This document shows positions 1 to 7,663 of a stretch of DNA of 64,000 bases, piece after piece; the first letter of the stretch is position 1; each line of letters starts with the position of its first letter. The notes below the pieces were generated by a model. It was given only the letters and a program-made list of their open reading frames with translations. It was not told the origin of the DNA and searched no databases. Location: positions 124,001 to 188,000 of the forward strand of contig JADJRB010000001.1 in the NCBI GenBank assembly GCA_016712445.1, given 5' to 3'. The stretch is from Acidobacteriota bacterium. Lineage in GTDB: Bacteria; Pseudomonadota; Alphaproteobacteria; Caulobacterales; Hyphomonadaceae. The position numbers and the translations under genes were made by a program.

Positions 1-189
1 AATGGACTTAGAGTTCGGCTTTTCGGCCTCCTAACTTTCGAGCACGAAGACAAGATCAAGTCTTTTCACGTCGACCATTTAGAGATTTTGGATCAGCGCG
101 GATTGCCGACAATGGATGATATTGTCGACCCGACCTTCACAGAAGGTTTGTCTACTGAAGAATTCTTGGAGAGTATTCGACGTGCGTAA
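1..189 (+). CDS. 3' end of an unknown gene, truncated by the window
   Basis: Frame 1 is open from the first base to TAA at 187-189 and gives 62 residues of a C-terminus ending in STEEFLESIRRA. I do not recognise the family. The stop overlaps the GTG start of the PIN-domain gene at 182, which suggests translational coupling. That arrangement would suit the upstream partner (antitoxin or accessory protein) of a two-gene toxin-antitoxin module, but the N-terminal part needed to test this is outside the window. Base composition is A+T-richer than the core genes to the right, as in the PIN gene. Confidence 0.6.
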   Translation, partial: NGLRVRLFGLLTFEHEDKIKSFHVDHLEILDQRGLPTMDDIVDPTFTEGLSTEEFLESIRRA

Positions 190-709
190 ACTCCCGCGAA
201 TTTACTGGGATGCGTGCACGTGGATCGCATATATCGGGCGCGAAATGCCGACGGCGGATTCTAAATTCACTGATCGCCGATTCGAGATGTGCCGAGAGGT
301 ATTAAAAGACGCACAAGACGGAAATTTGGAGATAGTTACGTCGACCTTCACACTTGCCGAAGTGTGCAAGCGGAAAGAAGCGACGGGCCAAGCTGGCAAT
401 CTGTCCGCTTTTTTTGATCAGCCGTTCATTCTCTTAGTGGATGTGATCAAGCCAATCGCTTCTCGCGCTCAGGCGATGCAACTCGCAGGGCTCGCAGGCC
501 TCAAGCCGCCTGATGCGATCCACTTAGCTTCTGCAATCTGGTCCGACGTTTCCACATTCCATACTTTTGACAAACGCCTTCTAGACCTTTCCGGCAATTT
601 CACCGTCAAATCTGGCAAAGCTCTTCAGATAATGAAGCCCACGGAAGAAAAGGGGCGCTTACCTCTCTTGGAGGGGATCGAAGAAGACGACGACCAAGAC
701 GAAAGATAG
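182..709 (+). CDS. PIN-domain ribonuclease, VapC-like
   Basis: Predicted PIN-fold Mg-dependent ribonuclease of 175 aa from the GTG at 182. I prefer that start because it overlaps the upstream TAA and begins just before the first PIN strand; an in-frame ATG at 116 would lie inside the preceding gene. All four acidic positions expected of the family are visible: Asp in IYWDACTW, Glu in TLAEVCKR, Asp in PPDAIHLASA and Asp in FHTFDKRLLD. The C-terminal 30 residues are acidic (GIEEDDDQDER). PIN toxins of the VapC type cleave tRNA or rRNA, and some cut the tRNA-Cys anticodon. The gene is A+T-richer than its surroundings, suggesting transfer. A permuted tRNA-Cys follows 145 nt downstream on the same strand. 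The toxin role is inferred. Confidence 0.8.
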   Translation: MRKLPRIYWDACTWIAYIGREMPTADSKFTDRRFEMCREVLKDAQDGNLEIVTSTFTLAEVCKRKEATGQAGNLSAFFDQPFILLVDVIKPIASRAQAMQLAGLAGLKPPDAIHLASAIWSDVSTFHTFDKRLLDLSGNFTVKSGKALQIMKPTEEKGRLPLLEGIEEDDDQDER

Positions 710-854
710 ATGAGCCCACACGATCAAGCGCGCCATCCGAAAGTCTGTCAGGACAACACAGCGGCTTAATTCGGACTGATTCACGGGCACTGCCCAATCA
801 CGTCGGGCAGAACATACGCCATTGAATTTTTGAAATTGAACTCCAACTAGCAAT

Positions 855-934
855 CAATACCGGATTAGGTCGGTTCAATTCCGACAGCCACCTCCATTTC
901 GGTGGCTTGGCAGAGCGGTAAATGCGCCGGTGTG
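855..934 (+). tRNA. circularly permuted tRNA-Cys(GCA): 3' half 855-896, then 5' half 901-934
   Basis: The 3' half comes first: anticodon-stem 3' strand 859-863 (ACCGG), variable loop 864-868, T stem 869-873/881-885 with loop TTCAATT, acceptor 3' strand 886-892 (AGCCACC), T73 and CCA 894-896. After TTTC (897-900) comes the 5' half: acceptor 901-907 (GGTGGCT), T8, G9, D stem 910-913/922-925, and anticodon stem 927-931 (CCGGT), ending in loop bases GTG. Folded together, acceptor (7), anticodon (5) and T (5) stems are fully Watson-Crick and the D stem has three pairs. T8, A14, G15, G18, G19, A21, T33, T54, T55, C56 and A58 are all present. U73, G15:G48 and a 13/22 mismatch are tRNA-Cys traits. 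Joining G934 to C855 gives loop GTGCAAT, anticodon GCA. The exact break point is inferred, and other joins would read GAA or UCA. I see no clear promoter. Confidence 0.75.
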
Positions 935-942
935 AATAAGAG

Positions 943-981
943 CGCCGCTGGTCAGAGATGACTGGCGGCGTCTCCCTTTTT
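943..981 (+). terminator. intrinsic terminator just after the permuted tRNA 5' half
   Basis: Bases 943-954 pair with 959-970 over 12 positions (two G-T wobbles, the rest Watson-Crick) around a GAGA loop. Then comes TCTCCCTTTTT on the plus strand. The hairpin begins 8 nt after the last tRNA loop base, so a plus-strand transcript would end right behind the 5' half. On the minus strand the hairpin could also end the transcript of the gene stopping at 1021, but the T-tract there is weaker. Confidence 0.8.
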
Positions 982-1020
982 CGGACGAGCCTTTTTAAGT
1001 TCCTCATCGTGGTGCCTGCC

Positions 1021-2646
1021 CTACTCCGCCGACGCGCTGGCCATGGCGCGGGCGACGGATTCGGCGACCTTGATGCCGTCGACGGCGGCGGAGAGGATGC
1101 CGCCGGCATAGCCTGCGCCTTCGCCGGCCGGGAACAGGCCGGTGACGTTGAGGCTGTGGCCATCGGCGCGGCGGGTGATGCGGATGGGCGAGGAGCTGCG
1201 CGTCTCGACGCCGGTGAGGAAGGCTTCCGGATCATCGTAGCGCGGGATCTTGCGGCCGAAGACCGGCAGCGCCTCGCGCATCGCCTCGATCACATAATCC
1301 GGCATCAGGGGCGCAAGGTCTGACGGGCGCACGCCGGGGCGGTAGCTGGGGACGACCGCCCCGATGGCGGCGGACGGGCGGCCGGCGAGGAAGTCGCCGA
1401 CGGTCTGGCCGGGGGCGTAATAGTCGCTGCCGCCGGCGACGAAGGCGCGCGCCTCGATGGCGCGCTGGAAGGCAATGCCGGCGAGCGGGTGGTCGTCCGG
1501 ATTGTCGGCAGGGGTGACGCCGACGACGAAGCCCGCATTGGCGTTGCGTTCATTGCGGGAATACTGGCTCATGCCGTTGGTAACGAGGCGGCCCGGCTCT
1601 GACGCGGCGGCGACGACGGTGCCGCCCGGGCACATGCAGAAGCTGTAGACGGTGCGCCCGTTGGCGCAGTGGTGCGACAGCGAATAGGCGGCGGCGCCGA
1701 GATCCGGATGGCCGGCGCAGGGGCCGAACATCGCCTTGTCGATCCAGGACTGCGGATGCTCGATGCGGAAGCCGACCGAGAAGGGCTTCGCCTCGATATG
1801 CACGCCGCGCGCGTGCAGCGCCTCGAACGTGTCGCGCGAGGAATGGCCGATGGCGAGGACGACCTGGTCAGCCTCGAGGAATTCGCCCGTGTGCAGATGA
1901 AGCCCGCGCAGGCGGTGGGCGCCGCCGGGGCCGCGCGCGAGTTCAAGGTCGGTGACGCGGTGCTGGAAGCGGTATTCGCCGCCGAGCGCCTCGATCTTGG
2001 CGCGCAGGCGTTCGACCATCGTGACGAGGCGGAACGTGCCGATATGCGGGTGGGCTTCGGTGAGGATTTCCTCCGGCGCGCCGGCGGCGACGAATTCGGT
2101 GAGCACCTTGCGGCCGAGGAAGCGGGTGTCACGGATCTGGCTGTAGAGCTTGCCGTCCGAGAAGGTGCCGGCGCCGCCCTCCCCGTACTGGACATTGGAT
2201 TCCGGGTTCAGCTCGCTGCGGCGCCAGAGGCCCCAAGTGTCTTTCGTCCGCGCACGCACATCCTTGCCGCGGTCGAGGATGATCGGGCGCAGGCCCAGCT
2301 CGGCGAGGATGAGCGCGGCGAAGAGGCCGCACGGGCCGGTGCCGACGACGACCGGGCGAAGGCGCCCGGCGGGCGGCGGCGCGGGCGGGCGATAGGTGGT
2401 ATCGGGCGCGGGGTTGATGTGAATGTCGCCGGCATGGCGGGCGAGGACGGCCGCCTCGCCGCGCACCTCGGCATCGACGATGTAGACCTTGAGGATGGCG
2501 GACTTGCGCCGCGCGTCATGCGCGCGTTTCCAGACCGACCAGCGCAGCAGATCCCCCGGCGCCACGCCGAGACGCGCCGCGATGGCCGCCGGGAGGGCCT
2601 CAGGGGCATGGTCGAGCGGGAGCTTCAGTTCGGAAATGCGCAACAT
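1021..2646 (-). CDS. FAD-dependent dehydrogenase (COG2509-like)
   Basis: A 541-aa flavoprotein from the ATG at 2646 (MLRISELKLP). The Rossmann dinucleotide-binding motif VVVGTGPCGLFAALILAELG sits near residue 95, after an N-terminal domain of about 90 aa. Later segments include YGEGGAGTFSDGKL, and the C-terminal LFPAGEGAGYAGGI is typical of the FAD-binding end of this group. The layout matches the widespread uncharacterised FAD-dependent dehydrogenases of COG2509. The substrate is unknown, and it is probably cytosolic because no signal peptide is seen. A longer open frame upstream of 2646 overlaps the PAS gene and is not used. It stands alone on the minus strand, 58 nt after the PAS_5 gene. 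Confidence 0.8.
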   Translation of the reverse strand: MLRISELKLPLDHAPEALPAAIAARLGVAPGDLLRWSVWKRAHDARRKSAILKVYIVDAEVRGEAAVLARHAGDIHINPAPDTTYRPPAPPPAGRLRPVVVGTGPCGLFAALILAELGLRPIILDRGKDVRARTKDTWGLWRRSELNPESNVQYGEGGAGTFSDGKLYSQIRDTRFLGRKVLTEFVAAGAPEEILTEAHPHIGTFRLVTMVERLRAKIEALGGEYRFQHRVTDLELARGPGGAHRLRGLHLHTGEFLEADQVVLAIGHSSRDTFEALHARGVHIEAKPFSVGFRIEHPQSWIDKAMFGPCAGHPDLGAAAYSLSHHCANGRTVYSFCMCPGGTVVAAASEPGRLVTNGMSQYSRNERNANAGFVVGVTPADNPDDHPLAGIAFQRAIEARAFVAGGSDYYAPGQTVGDFLAGRPSAAIGAVVPSYRPGVRPSDLAPLMPDYVIEAMREALPVFGRKIPRYDDPEAFLTGVETRSSSPIRITRRADGHSLNVTGLFPAGEGAGYAGGILSAAVDGIKVAESVARAMASASAE

Positions 2647-2704
2647 CGCCGAGCCCTTAGCACTTTTGCCGGGCGCGATGTAATCCCCTCCTGCGGCGCG
2701 CAGA

Positions 2705-3199
2705 TCAGGCGGCGAAGCGGGGCTTGGCGGGGGTGAACGGCGCTTCGGCGGCGGGCAGCAGGGCCCGGCGGTTGGCCACCAGCTCATCGTGGCACAGGAC
2801 CTGGGTGAGGTTGCCGTAATCGTCCGCCAGCGGAAGGCGCAGCCAGGCATGCAGGCGGCCGCCGGTTTCCATGACGCCGCCGACGGGCACGCCGCGCTCG
2901 ATGGCAGCCAGCAGGCCAAGGGCGTAGCCCTCGCCATGCGCGCCGGCGATTTCCGCCACGGGACGTCCGCGTACGTCCAGACCGAAGATGTCGCGCAGGC
3001 GCGAGCCGGCAATGCGGAAACGGCCCTCGCCGGTCTCGTTGATCTCGACGATCGACAGGCAGGCCAGCGTGGAGCGCACCGTACCCGGATCAATCGCATC
3101 GCGCGGGACATGCCCGGCGACGCCGCGGCAGGCGTGCCAATGGTCGATCAGGAGGCGCTGGGCCTCGGTGACGCCGGAAAAATGCGGCTTCTGGAACAT
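2705..3199 (-). CDS. PAS_5 domain protein
   Basis: A 164-aa protein from the ATG at 3199 (MFQKPHFSGV). Its body reads like the alphaproteobacterial PAS_5 family: a conserved HWHACRG...VPRDAIDP start, then SIVEINETGEGRFRIAGSRL, and a GLDVRGRPVAEI turn near the middle. Members of this family are single-domain PAS proteins of this length with no attached output domain. Ligand and partner are unknown. It is followed on the same strand by the FAD dehydrogenase but is probably transcribed alone or with it. Codon use matches the core genome. Confidence 0.75.
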   Translation of the reverse strand: MFQKPHFSGVTEAQRLLIDHWHACRGVAGHVPRDAIDPGTVRSTLACLSIVEINETGEGRFRIAGSRLRDIFGLDVRGRPVAEIAGAHGEGYALGLLAAIERGVPVGGVMETGGRLHAWLRLPLADDYGNLTQVLCHDELVANRRALLPAAEAPFTPAKPRFAA

Positions 3200-3440
3200 G
3201 TCTCGCCACCCCCGTGGTGATTCGCAAGAATCACCTATTGCGCGAGTGGACTCGCGGATCAAGAGTCCCGGAAGCATTTTGTTAATACTGGTTGCCGGAT
3301 CATTTCATTCCGCAGGCGGAACGACCGGTAATCACTTCGGCTAAACCGTTGAACTGACTCGGCAATCCGGGCGCGGGGCCGGGTTTTGTAATGTATCGCG
3401 GACGAATATTACAAAGGCAGCCCTGCCCGGATGGCAGGCA

Positions 3441-3866
3441 TCACTCCTCGCGCGCGGTGCGGCCGAGGCCCATTTTCTTGGCGAGTTTCGAGCGCTTTTC
3501 CGAATAGCCGGGCGCGACCATCGGATAGTCCGCCGGCAAGCCCCATTTCTGGCGGTAATCGTCCGGCGACAGACCGTATTTCGAGCGCAGGTGGCGCTTC
3601 AGGGACTTGAACTTCAGCCCGTCCTCGAGACAGACGAGATAGTCCTTGTAGATCGAGCGCTTCACCGGCACGGCGGGGGTCGGCGGCTCGGCAACCGGCG
3701 CAGACGGGCGCGAGAGGCCCACCAGCGCGGCGTGCACGTTGCGGATCAGGTCCGGCAGGGCCGCGGTATCGACCGAATTGTTGCGGACATAGGCCGACAC
3801 GATGCCGGTGGCATAAGCCACATGCATACCGTCCGCAGGCACCTCGAATTCTTCCTCAAAAGACAT
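3441..3866 (-). CDS. MucR/Ros-family transcriptional regulator
   Basis: A 141-aa protein from the ATG at 3866 (MSFEEEFEVP). The N-terminal half resembles the MucR oligomerisation region. The C-terminal half carries the Ros/MucR zinc-finger core DYLVCLEDGLKFKSLKRHL followed by LRSKYGLSPDDYRQKWGLP and DYPMVAPGYSEKRSKLAK, which is diagnostic. The second zinc ligand position holds Asp rather than Cys, as in several MucR homologues. MucR proteins bind A+T-rich promoters and silence genes for exopolysaccharide, motility and cell-cycle functions. It sits alone on the minus strand, downstream of the Mrp operon. Confidence 0.9.
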   Translation of the reverse strand: MSFEEEFEVPADGMHVAYATGIVSAYVRNNSVDTAALPDLIRNVHAALVGLSRPSAPVAEPPTPAVPVKRSIYKDYLVCLEDGLKFKSLKRHLRSKYGLSPDDYRQKWGLPADYPMVAPGYSEKRSKLAKKMGLGRTAREE

Positions 3867-3975
3867 CACTTGCCCCTCCAGCAAGAGCGCCCCGCTGCCA
3901 GGCAATGGTGCGCCACCCCGCTGTGGTCAGGTCCCAATATGGCGGAAATTTGTCACCCTGTTGTCGCAGGGATTT

Positions 3976-5721
3976 TCAGGATGTCAGGTAGGAGATCAGC
4001 AGCACGAGCGCCAGAATCACGGTGGTCCAGATGGTCATGCCGGCGGCGGTTCCGTTGCGCGCGAGGGCGCCGCGGGGGCTGAAGGCGTTGATCATGCGGT
4101 CGTAGGTGCGTTCCGTCAGGCTGCGGAACACATGCGTCATCGCGGGGCCGAGCTTGGCCCAGACGGTGTCCACCCAGCGCACGATGCCGTAGCCAACCTT
4201 GCGGTAGATCCAGTCGCTGTCGAGGATGACGCCCGGTTTTTCCGGCGGATACAGGCCGAGGCGCTGCAGCAGCACGAAGGCGAACACGGCGAGCGCGAGC
4301 AGCTGGAGCTGCGCCAGGATGTGGCCGACGGTGAACGGCTGGTAGCTGGCTGCTTCGATCGGATATGGCAGCAGGCTGTAGAGCCACTCGTAACCGAAGC
4401 CCGGCAGGAAGGCCGGCAGGCCGATGGCGATGCAGAGGAAGGAGGCCATGCCCATGGCGAGGAGCATGTTGAACGGCGCTTCCTTGACGCGCTTGCCGCT
4501 GTCATGGCCGAAGAAGGCGAAGTACGGGATCTTGATGCCCGAGTGCTCGAGCACACCGGCTGAGGCGAACATCAGCATCAGCCAGACGACGACCATGCCG
4601 GTGGCGGCCACCGAGGACAGGATCATCGACTTGGTGACGAAGGCCGAGAAGAGCGGCATCGCCGAAATCGAGATGGCGCCGACGAGGCAGAACAATGTCG
4701 TCCACGGCATCGAGCGGTAGAGGCCGCCGAGTTCGTTGGCCTTGGTCGTCCCGGTACGGAACAGCACCGCGCCCATCGACATGAACAGGAGGCCCTTGAA
4801 GAGGATGTCCGCGAAGGCGTGCGCGACGGCGCCGTTGAGGGCGAGCGGTGTACCGACGCCGATGGCGCAGATCATGAAGCCGATCTGGTTGTTGGTCGAA
4901 TAGGCGAGCACCTTGCGCAGGTCGTTCTCGATGACCGCGAAGAAGACCGGGAAGCAGGTCATCACGGCGCCGATCCAGATCAGCTCCTCCTGCCCCGGGA
5001 AGAGGCGCGCGAAGGCGTAGACGGCGAGCTTCGTGGTGAAGGCGGAGAGGACGACGGCGCCGGTGACGGTGGCTTTCGGATAGGAGTCCTGCAGCCAGTT
5101 GTGGAGGAACGGGAACGCGGCCTTGATGCCGAAGGCGATGAAGATGATCAGCGCGCCCGGCTGGTCGAGGCCGGTAAAGGCGGTGAGCTGCAGCGTGCCA
5201 GTGGCGTTCCAGACATAGGTGAGGCCCATCAGCAGCAGAACGCCGGAGAGCACCTGGACTCCGAGATAGCGCATCGAAGCGAAGTAGGCCGCGCGGGTGC
5301 CGGCCTGCAGGATCATGAACACCGACGTGATGGCGGTGATTTCCCAGAACACAAACAGCGTCATCAGGTCGCCCGAGAAGGCGGCAGAGATGGCGGCGCC
5401 CGCATAGGCGAGCGCCATGCCGTCCTGGATGCGATTGTCCGTATGCAGCGCATAGATACCGTTCAGCAGCGCTGCGATCAGGAAGGCGAGGCCGAACAGG
5501 AAATTCAGGCTGTCGACTCGGTAGAGCGTCAGCGGCAGGCCGAGCGCATCGATGTTCATCAGGTCGACGCCGTGCTGGGCGCTGACCAGGAGCAGGATGG
5601 CGAGGATCGGCGTCAGGATGGAAATACCCTGGCGCACGACACGCACGGTGACGAAGAGCGAAACGATGCCGGCAAGGACCAGCAGCCAGCCGGGGTTCAG
5701 AGACGCGAGGAAGGCGGGCAT
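3976..5721 (-). CDS. Mrp antiporter MrpD-like subunit (third paralogue)
   Basis: A 581-aa polytopic membrane protein of the NuoL/M/N-MrpA/D proton-channel family. Visible channel signatures are the TM5 glutamate in LFVFWEITAITS and the TM7 lysine in AFGIKAAFPFLHNWL. Around 14 helices are followed by a C-terminal extension (WIYRKVGYGIVRWVDTVW) with a last helix VILALVLLISYLTS. It is longer than a usual MrpD (about 500 aa). Last gene of the Mrp operon, its start overlaps the stop of the small membrane protein gene. It probably supplies one proton path of a multi-subunit Na+/H+ antiporter in the inner membrane. Confidence 0.85.
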   Translation of the reverse strand: MPAFLASLNPGWLLVLAGIVSLFVTVRVVRQGISILTPILAILLLVSAQHGVDLMNIDALGLPLTLYRVDSLNFLFGLAFLIAALLNGIYALHTDNRIQDGMALAYAGAAISAAFSGDLMTLFVFWEITAITSVFMILQAGTRAAYFASMRYLGVQVLSGVLLLMGLTYVWNATGTLQLTAFTGLDQPGALIIFIAFGIKAAFPFLHNWLQDSYPKATVTGAVVLSAFTTKLAVYAFARLFPGQEELIWIGAVMTCFPVFFAVIENDLRKVLAYSTNNQIGFMICAIGVGTPLALNGAVAHAFADILFKGLLFMSMGAVLFRTGTTKANELGGLYRSMPWTTLFCLVGAISISAMPLFSAFVTKSMILSSVAATGMVVVWLMLMFASAGVLEHSGIKIPYFAFFGHDSGKRVKEAPFNMLLAMGMASFLCIAIGLPAFLPGFGYEWLYSLLPYPIEAASYQPFTVGHILAQLQLLALAVFAFVLLQRLGLYPPEKPGVILDSDWIYRKVGYGIVRWVDTVWAKLGPAMTHVFRSLTERTYDRMINAFSPRGALARNGTAAGMTIWTTVILALVLLISYLTS

Positions 5722-6161
5722 CAGTGGTCTCCCCCGTGAGCCGAATGGCCTGCGACGGGCGGCATCTCTTCCATGTCCGGATCGACGTCGGCGGGCGGGC
5801 CGCCGGCATCGCCATAATAGTTCTCATCGCGGCGCAGCAGGCTGCCGAGAGGCCAGCCCATCAGCACGACGAACGAGAACGACAGGAAACCCCAGAGGCC
5901 GTAGAAGCCGACGGAGCTTGCGAAATGGATCTCCTCGTGGCGGTGGACGACAAGGTCGGCCAGAACCAGCAAGACCGACAGCCCGGCCATCACCCAGAAC
6001 AGGATGGCGCCAATGCCTTTGACTTCGGTCCAGCCGAAGAAGACCTTGGCCATCGGATGGACGCCTTCATCATTGGTGCGGCTCATCGCGTTGACCTGTT
6101 CGGCGGCGCGTTTGACGAAGCGGCCGGACGTGTCGCGGCCCGATGGGGTTTCGTCGGTCAT
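5721..6161 (-). CDS. small membrane protein inside the Mrp operon, unknown
   Basis: A 146-aa protein with a hydrophilic N-terminus of about 50 residues, two predicted membrane helices (GIGAILFWVMAGLSVLLVLA and SVGFYGLWGFLSFSFVVLMG) and a His/Asp/Pro-rich tail ending GHSAHGGDH. I do not recognise a named family. It overlaps the flanking MrpD genes by 4 and 1 nt, so it is co-translated with them and is likely an accessory subunit of the antiporter. The C-terminal histidines could bind a metal, but this is a guess. Confidence 0.75.
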   Translation of the reverse strand: MTDETPSGRDTSGRFVKRAAEQVNAMSRTNDEGVHPMAKVFFGWTEVKGIGAILFWVMAGLSVLLVLADLVVHRHEEIHFASSVGFYGLWGFLSFSFVVLMGWPLGSLLRRDENYYGDAGGPPADVDPDMEEMPPVAGHSAHGGDH

Positions 6162-7663
6162 GGGACAACCTCATTCGGGACGATGGCCACCGCGTCGAAG
6201 GCGGGAGCGAGGAAGTTGGCGACGGGATCAATGGCGAAGAAAAGCACGATGCACAGGATCGCGGTGAACATCGGCGCCGCCACGGTGAGCGCCGGCGCGC
6301 CGCCGGGGCGTTTGAACTCCTTCGGCGGCTTGGTGCCGGGCGGCGGCATCAGCGCCAGGATCGGGATCGGCAACAGGTAGGCGATGTTGAGCAGCGACGA
6401 GATGATCAGGATGACCGCCACCCAGCCTACACCGGCATCGACCGCGCCCTGCATCAGCTCGAACTTCGGCCACGCTCCGGCCAGCGGCGGAATGCCGATG
6501 ATCGACAGCGAGGCCAGGAAGAAGGCGATGAACACCATCGGCATCTTGCGGCCGAGGCCGCGCATGTCGGAGATGTTGTTGATGCCGGTGGCGACATAGA
6601 TGGCACCGGCGCACATGAAGAGCGTGATCTTGCCGACCGCGTGCGCCGCGATCTGCAGCGAGCCGCCCATCATCCCCGCCCGGTCGGCCAGCATGGCGCC
6701 GAGCGTCACGTAGGCGAGCTGGGCGATGGTGGAATAGGCCAGCCGGGCCTTCAGGTTGTCCTTGGTCATCGCGATCAGAGAGGCGAGCACGATGGTGACG
6801 CAGGCCACGATCATCAGGAACTCACGCGACGGCGTCGCGTGAAGCAGGTCGTCGCCGAAGATGTAGACGGCCACTTTCATCACCGCGAACACGCCGGTCT
6901 TCACGACGGCCACGGCGTGCAGCAAGGCTGAGACGGGTGTCGGCGCGACCATCGCGTTCGGGAGCCAGAAGTGGAACGGCATCAGGGCCGCCTTGCCGAT
7001 GCCGAAGACGAACAGCAGGAGCAGCGCGCTGGAGACGACCGGCGTCAGGTTGGCGCTCGCGAGAAGCCCGCCATCGACGAATTCGAGGCTTTGCTCGCCG
7101 AGCACCCAGGTCCACATGATGGCGGTGAGCAAGAGGCCGATCGACGTGCCGAGCAGTGTGAGCAGGTAGATGCGCGCGCCGCGCTGGGCGGCCGCGTCGC
7201 CCTTGTGGGCGACCAGCGGATAGGTCGACAGCGTCAGCACTTCATAGAAGACGAACATCGTGAACAGGTTGCCGGACATCGCGACGCCCATGGCGCCGCA
7301 GATGGCGAGGGCAAAGCAGATGTAGAAGCGCGTCTGGTTGCGCTCGCGGTTCCCGCGCATGTAGCCGATGGAATAGAACGAGTTGACGATCCAGAGGCCG
7401 CTGGCGACAACGGCGAACAGGGCGCCGAGCGGTTCCAGCTTGAACGCGAAGGCAAGACCCGGGACGGCTTCGCCGATGTAGAGCTCCGGACGCGCACCGC
7501 CGGCGACCAGCAGCGTCAGCTGGATGACAACCGCGAACAGGGCGACCGATCCAATGATCGTGACGCCTTCGCGCAGGTTCGGGAACTTGCCGAGCGCGGC
7601 GATGCCGGCGGCGATCACCAGCGGCAGGACGAGCGTGGTGGCGATCAGGAAGTCCGGCGTCAT
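6158..7663 (-). CDS. mrpD: Mrp antiporter subunit D (second copy)
   Basis: A 501-aa polytopic proton-channel subunit of the MrpD/NuoM family. The conserved TM5 glutamate lies in MFVFYEVLTLSTYPLVAHKG and the TM7 lysine in FGIGKAALMPFHFWLPNAM; a later lysine region is KITLFMCAGAIY. Length fits MrpD (about 500 aa). The gene overlaps its upstream neighbour by 4 nt (ATGA) and the downstream small gene by 4 nt. Two MrpD genes in a row plus a third further on is not the classical mrpABCDEFG layout and suggests that MrpA-type function is spread over several separate proteins. Confidence 0.9.
   Translation of the reverse strand: MTPDFLIATTLVLPLVIAAGIAALGKFPNLREGVTIIGSVALFAVVIQLTLLVAGGARPELYIGEAVPGLAFAFKLEPLGALFAVVASGLWIVNSFYSIGYMRGNRERNQTRFYICFALAICGAMGVAMSGNLFTMFVFYEVLTLSTYPLVAHKGDAAAQRGARIYLLTLLGTSIGLLLTAIMWTWVLGEQSLEFVDGGLLASANLTPVVSSALLLLFVFGIGKAALMPFHFWLPNAMVAPTPVSALLHAVAVVKTGVFAVMKVAVYIFGDDLLHATPSREFLMIVACVTIVLASLIAMTKDNLKARLAYSTIAQLAYVTLGAMLADRAGMMGGSLQIAAHAVGKITLFMCAGAIYVATGINNISDMRGLGRKMPMVFIAFFLASLSIIGIPPLAGAWPKFELMQGAVDAGVGWVAVILIISSLLNIAYLLPIPILALMPPPGTKPPKEFKRPGGAPALTVAAPMFTAILCIVLFFAIDPVANFLAPAFDAVAIVPNEVVP

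Noticed and set aside
855..934. Attachment-site remnant: orphan 3' half of a tRNA left by an integrated element
   Set aside because: It would explain only the 3' half. The adjacent 5' half matches it base for base in acceptor and anticodon stems, lies 4 nt away, and is closed by a terminator. Kept only as a fallback.
848..985. Permuted tmRNA (ssrA) as explanation of the split tRNA-like sequence
   Set aside because: A tmRNA has no D stem or canonical 5-bp anticodon stem and carries a tag reading frame after its 5' half. Here a D stem with A14, G18 and G19 and an anticodon stem are present and a terminator follows within 10 nt.
1669..2736. 355-codon plus-strand frame opposite the FAD dehydrogenase
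   Set aside because: Low-complexity R/E/A-rich translation with no family motif; the opposite strand has a clear flavoprotein.
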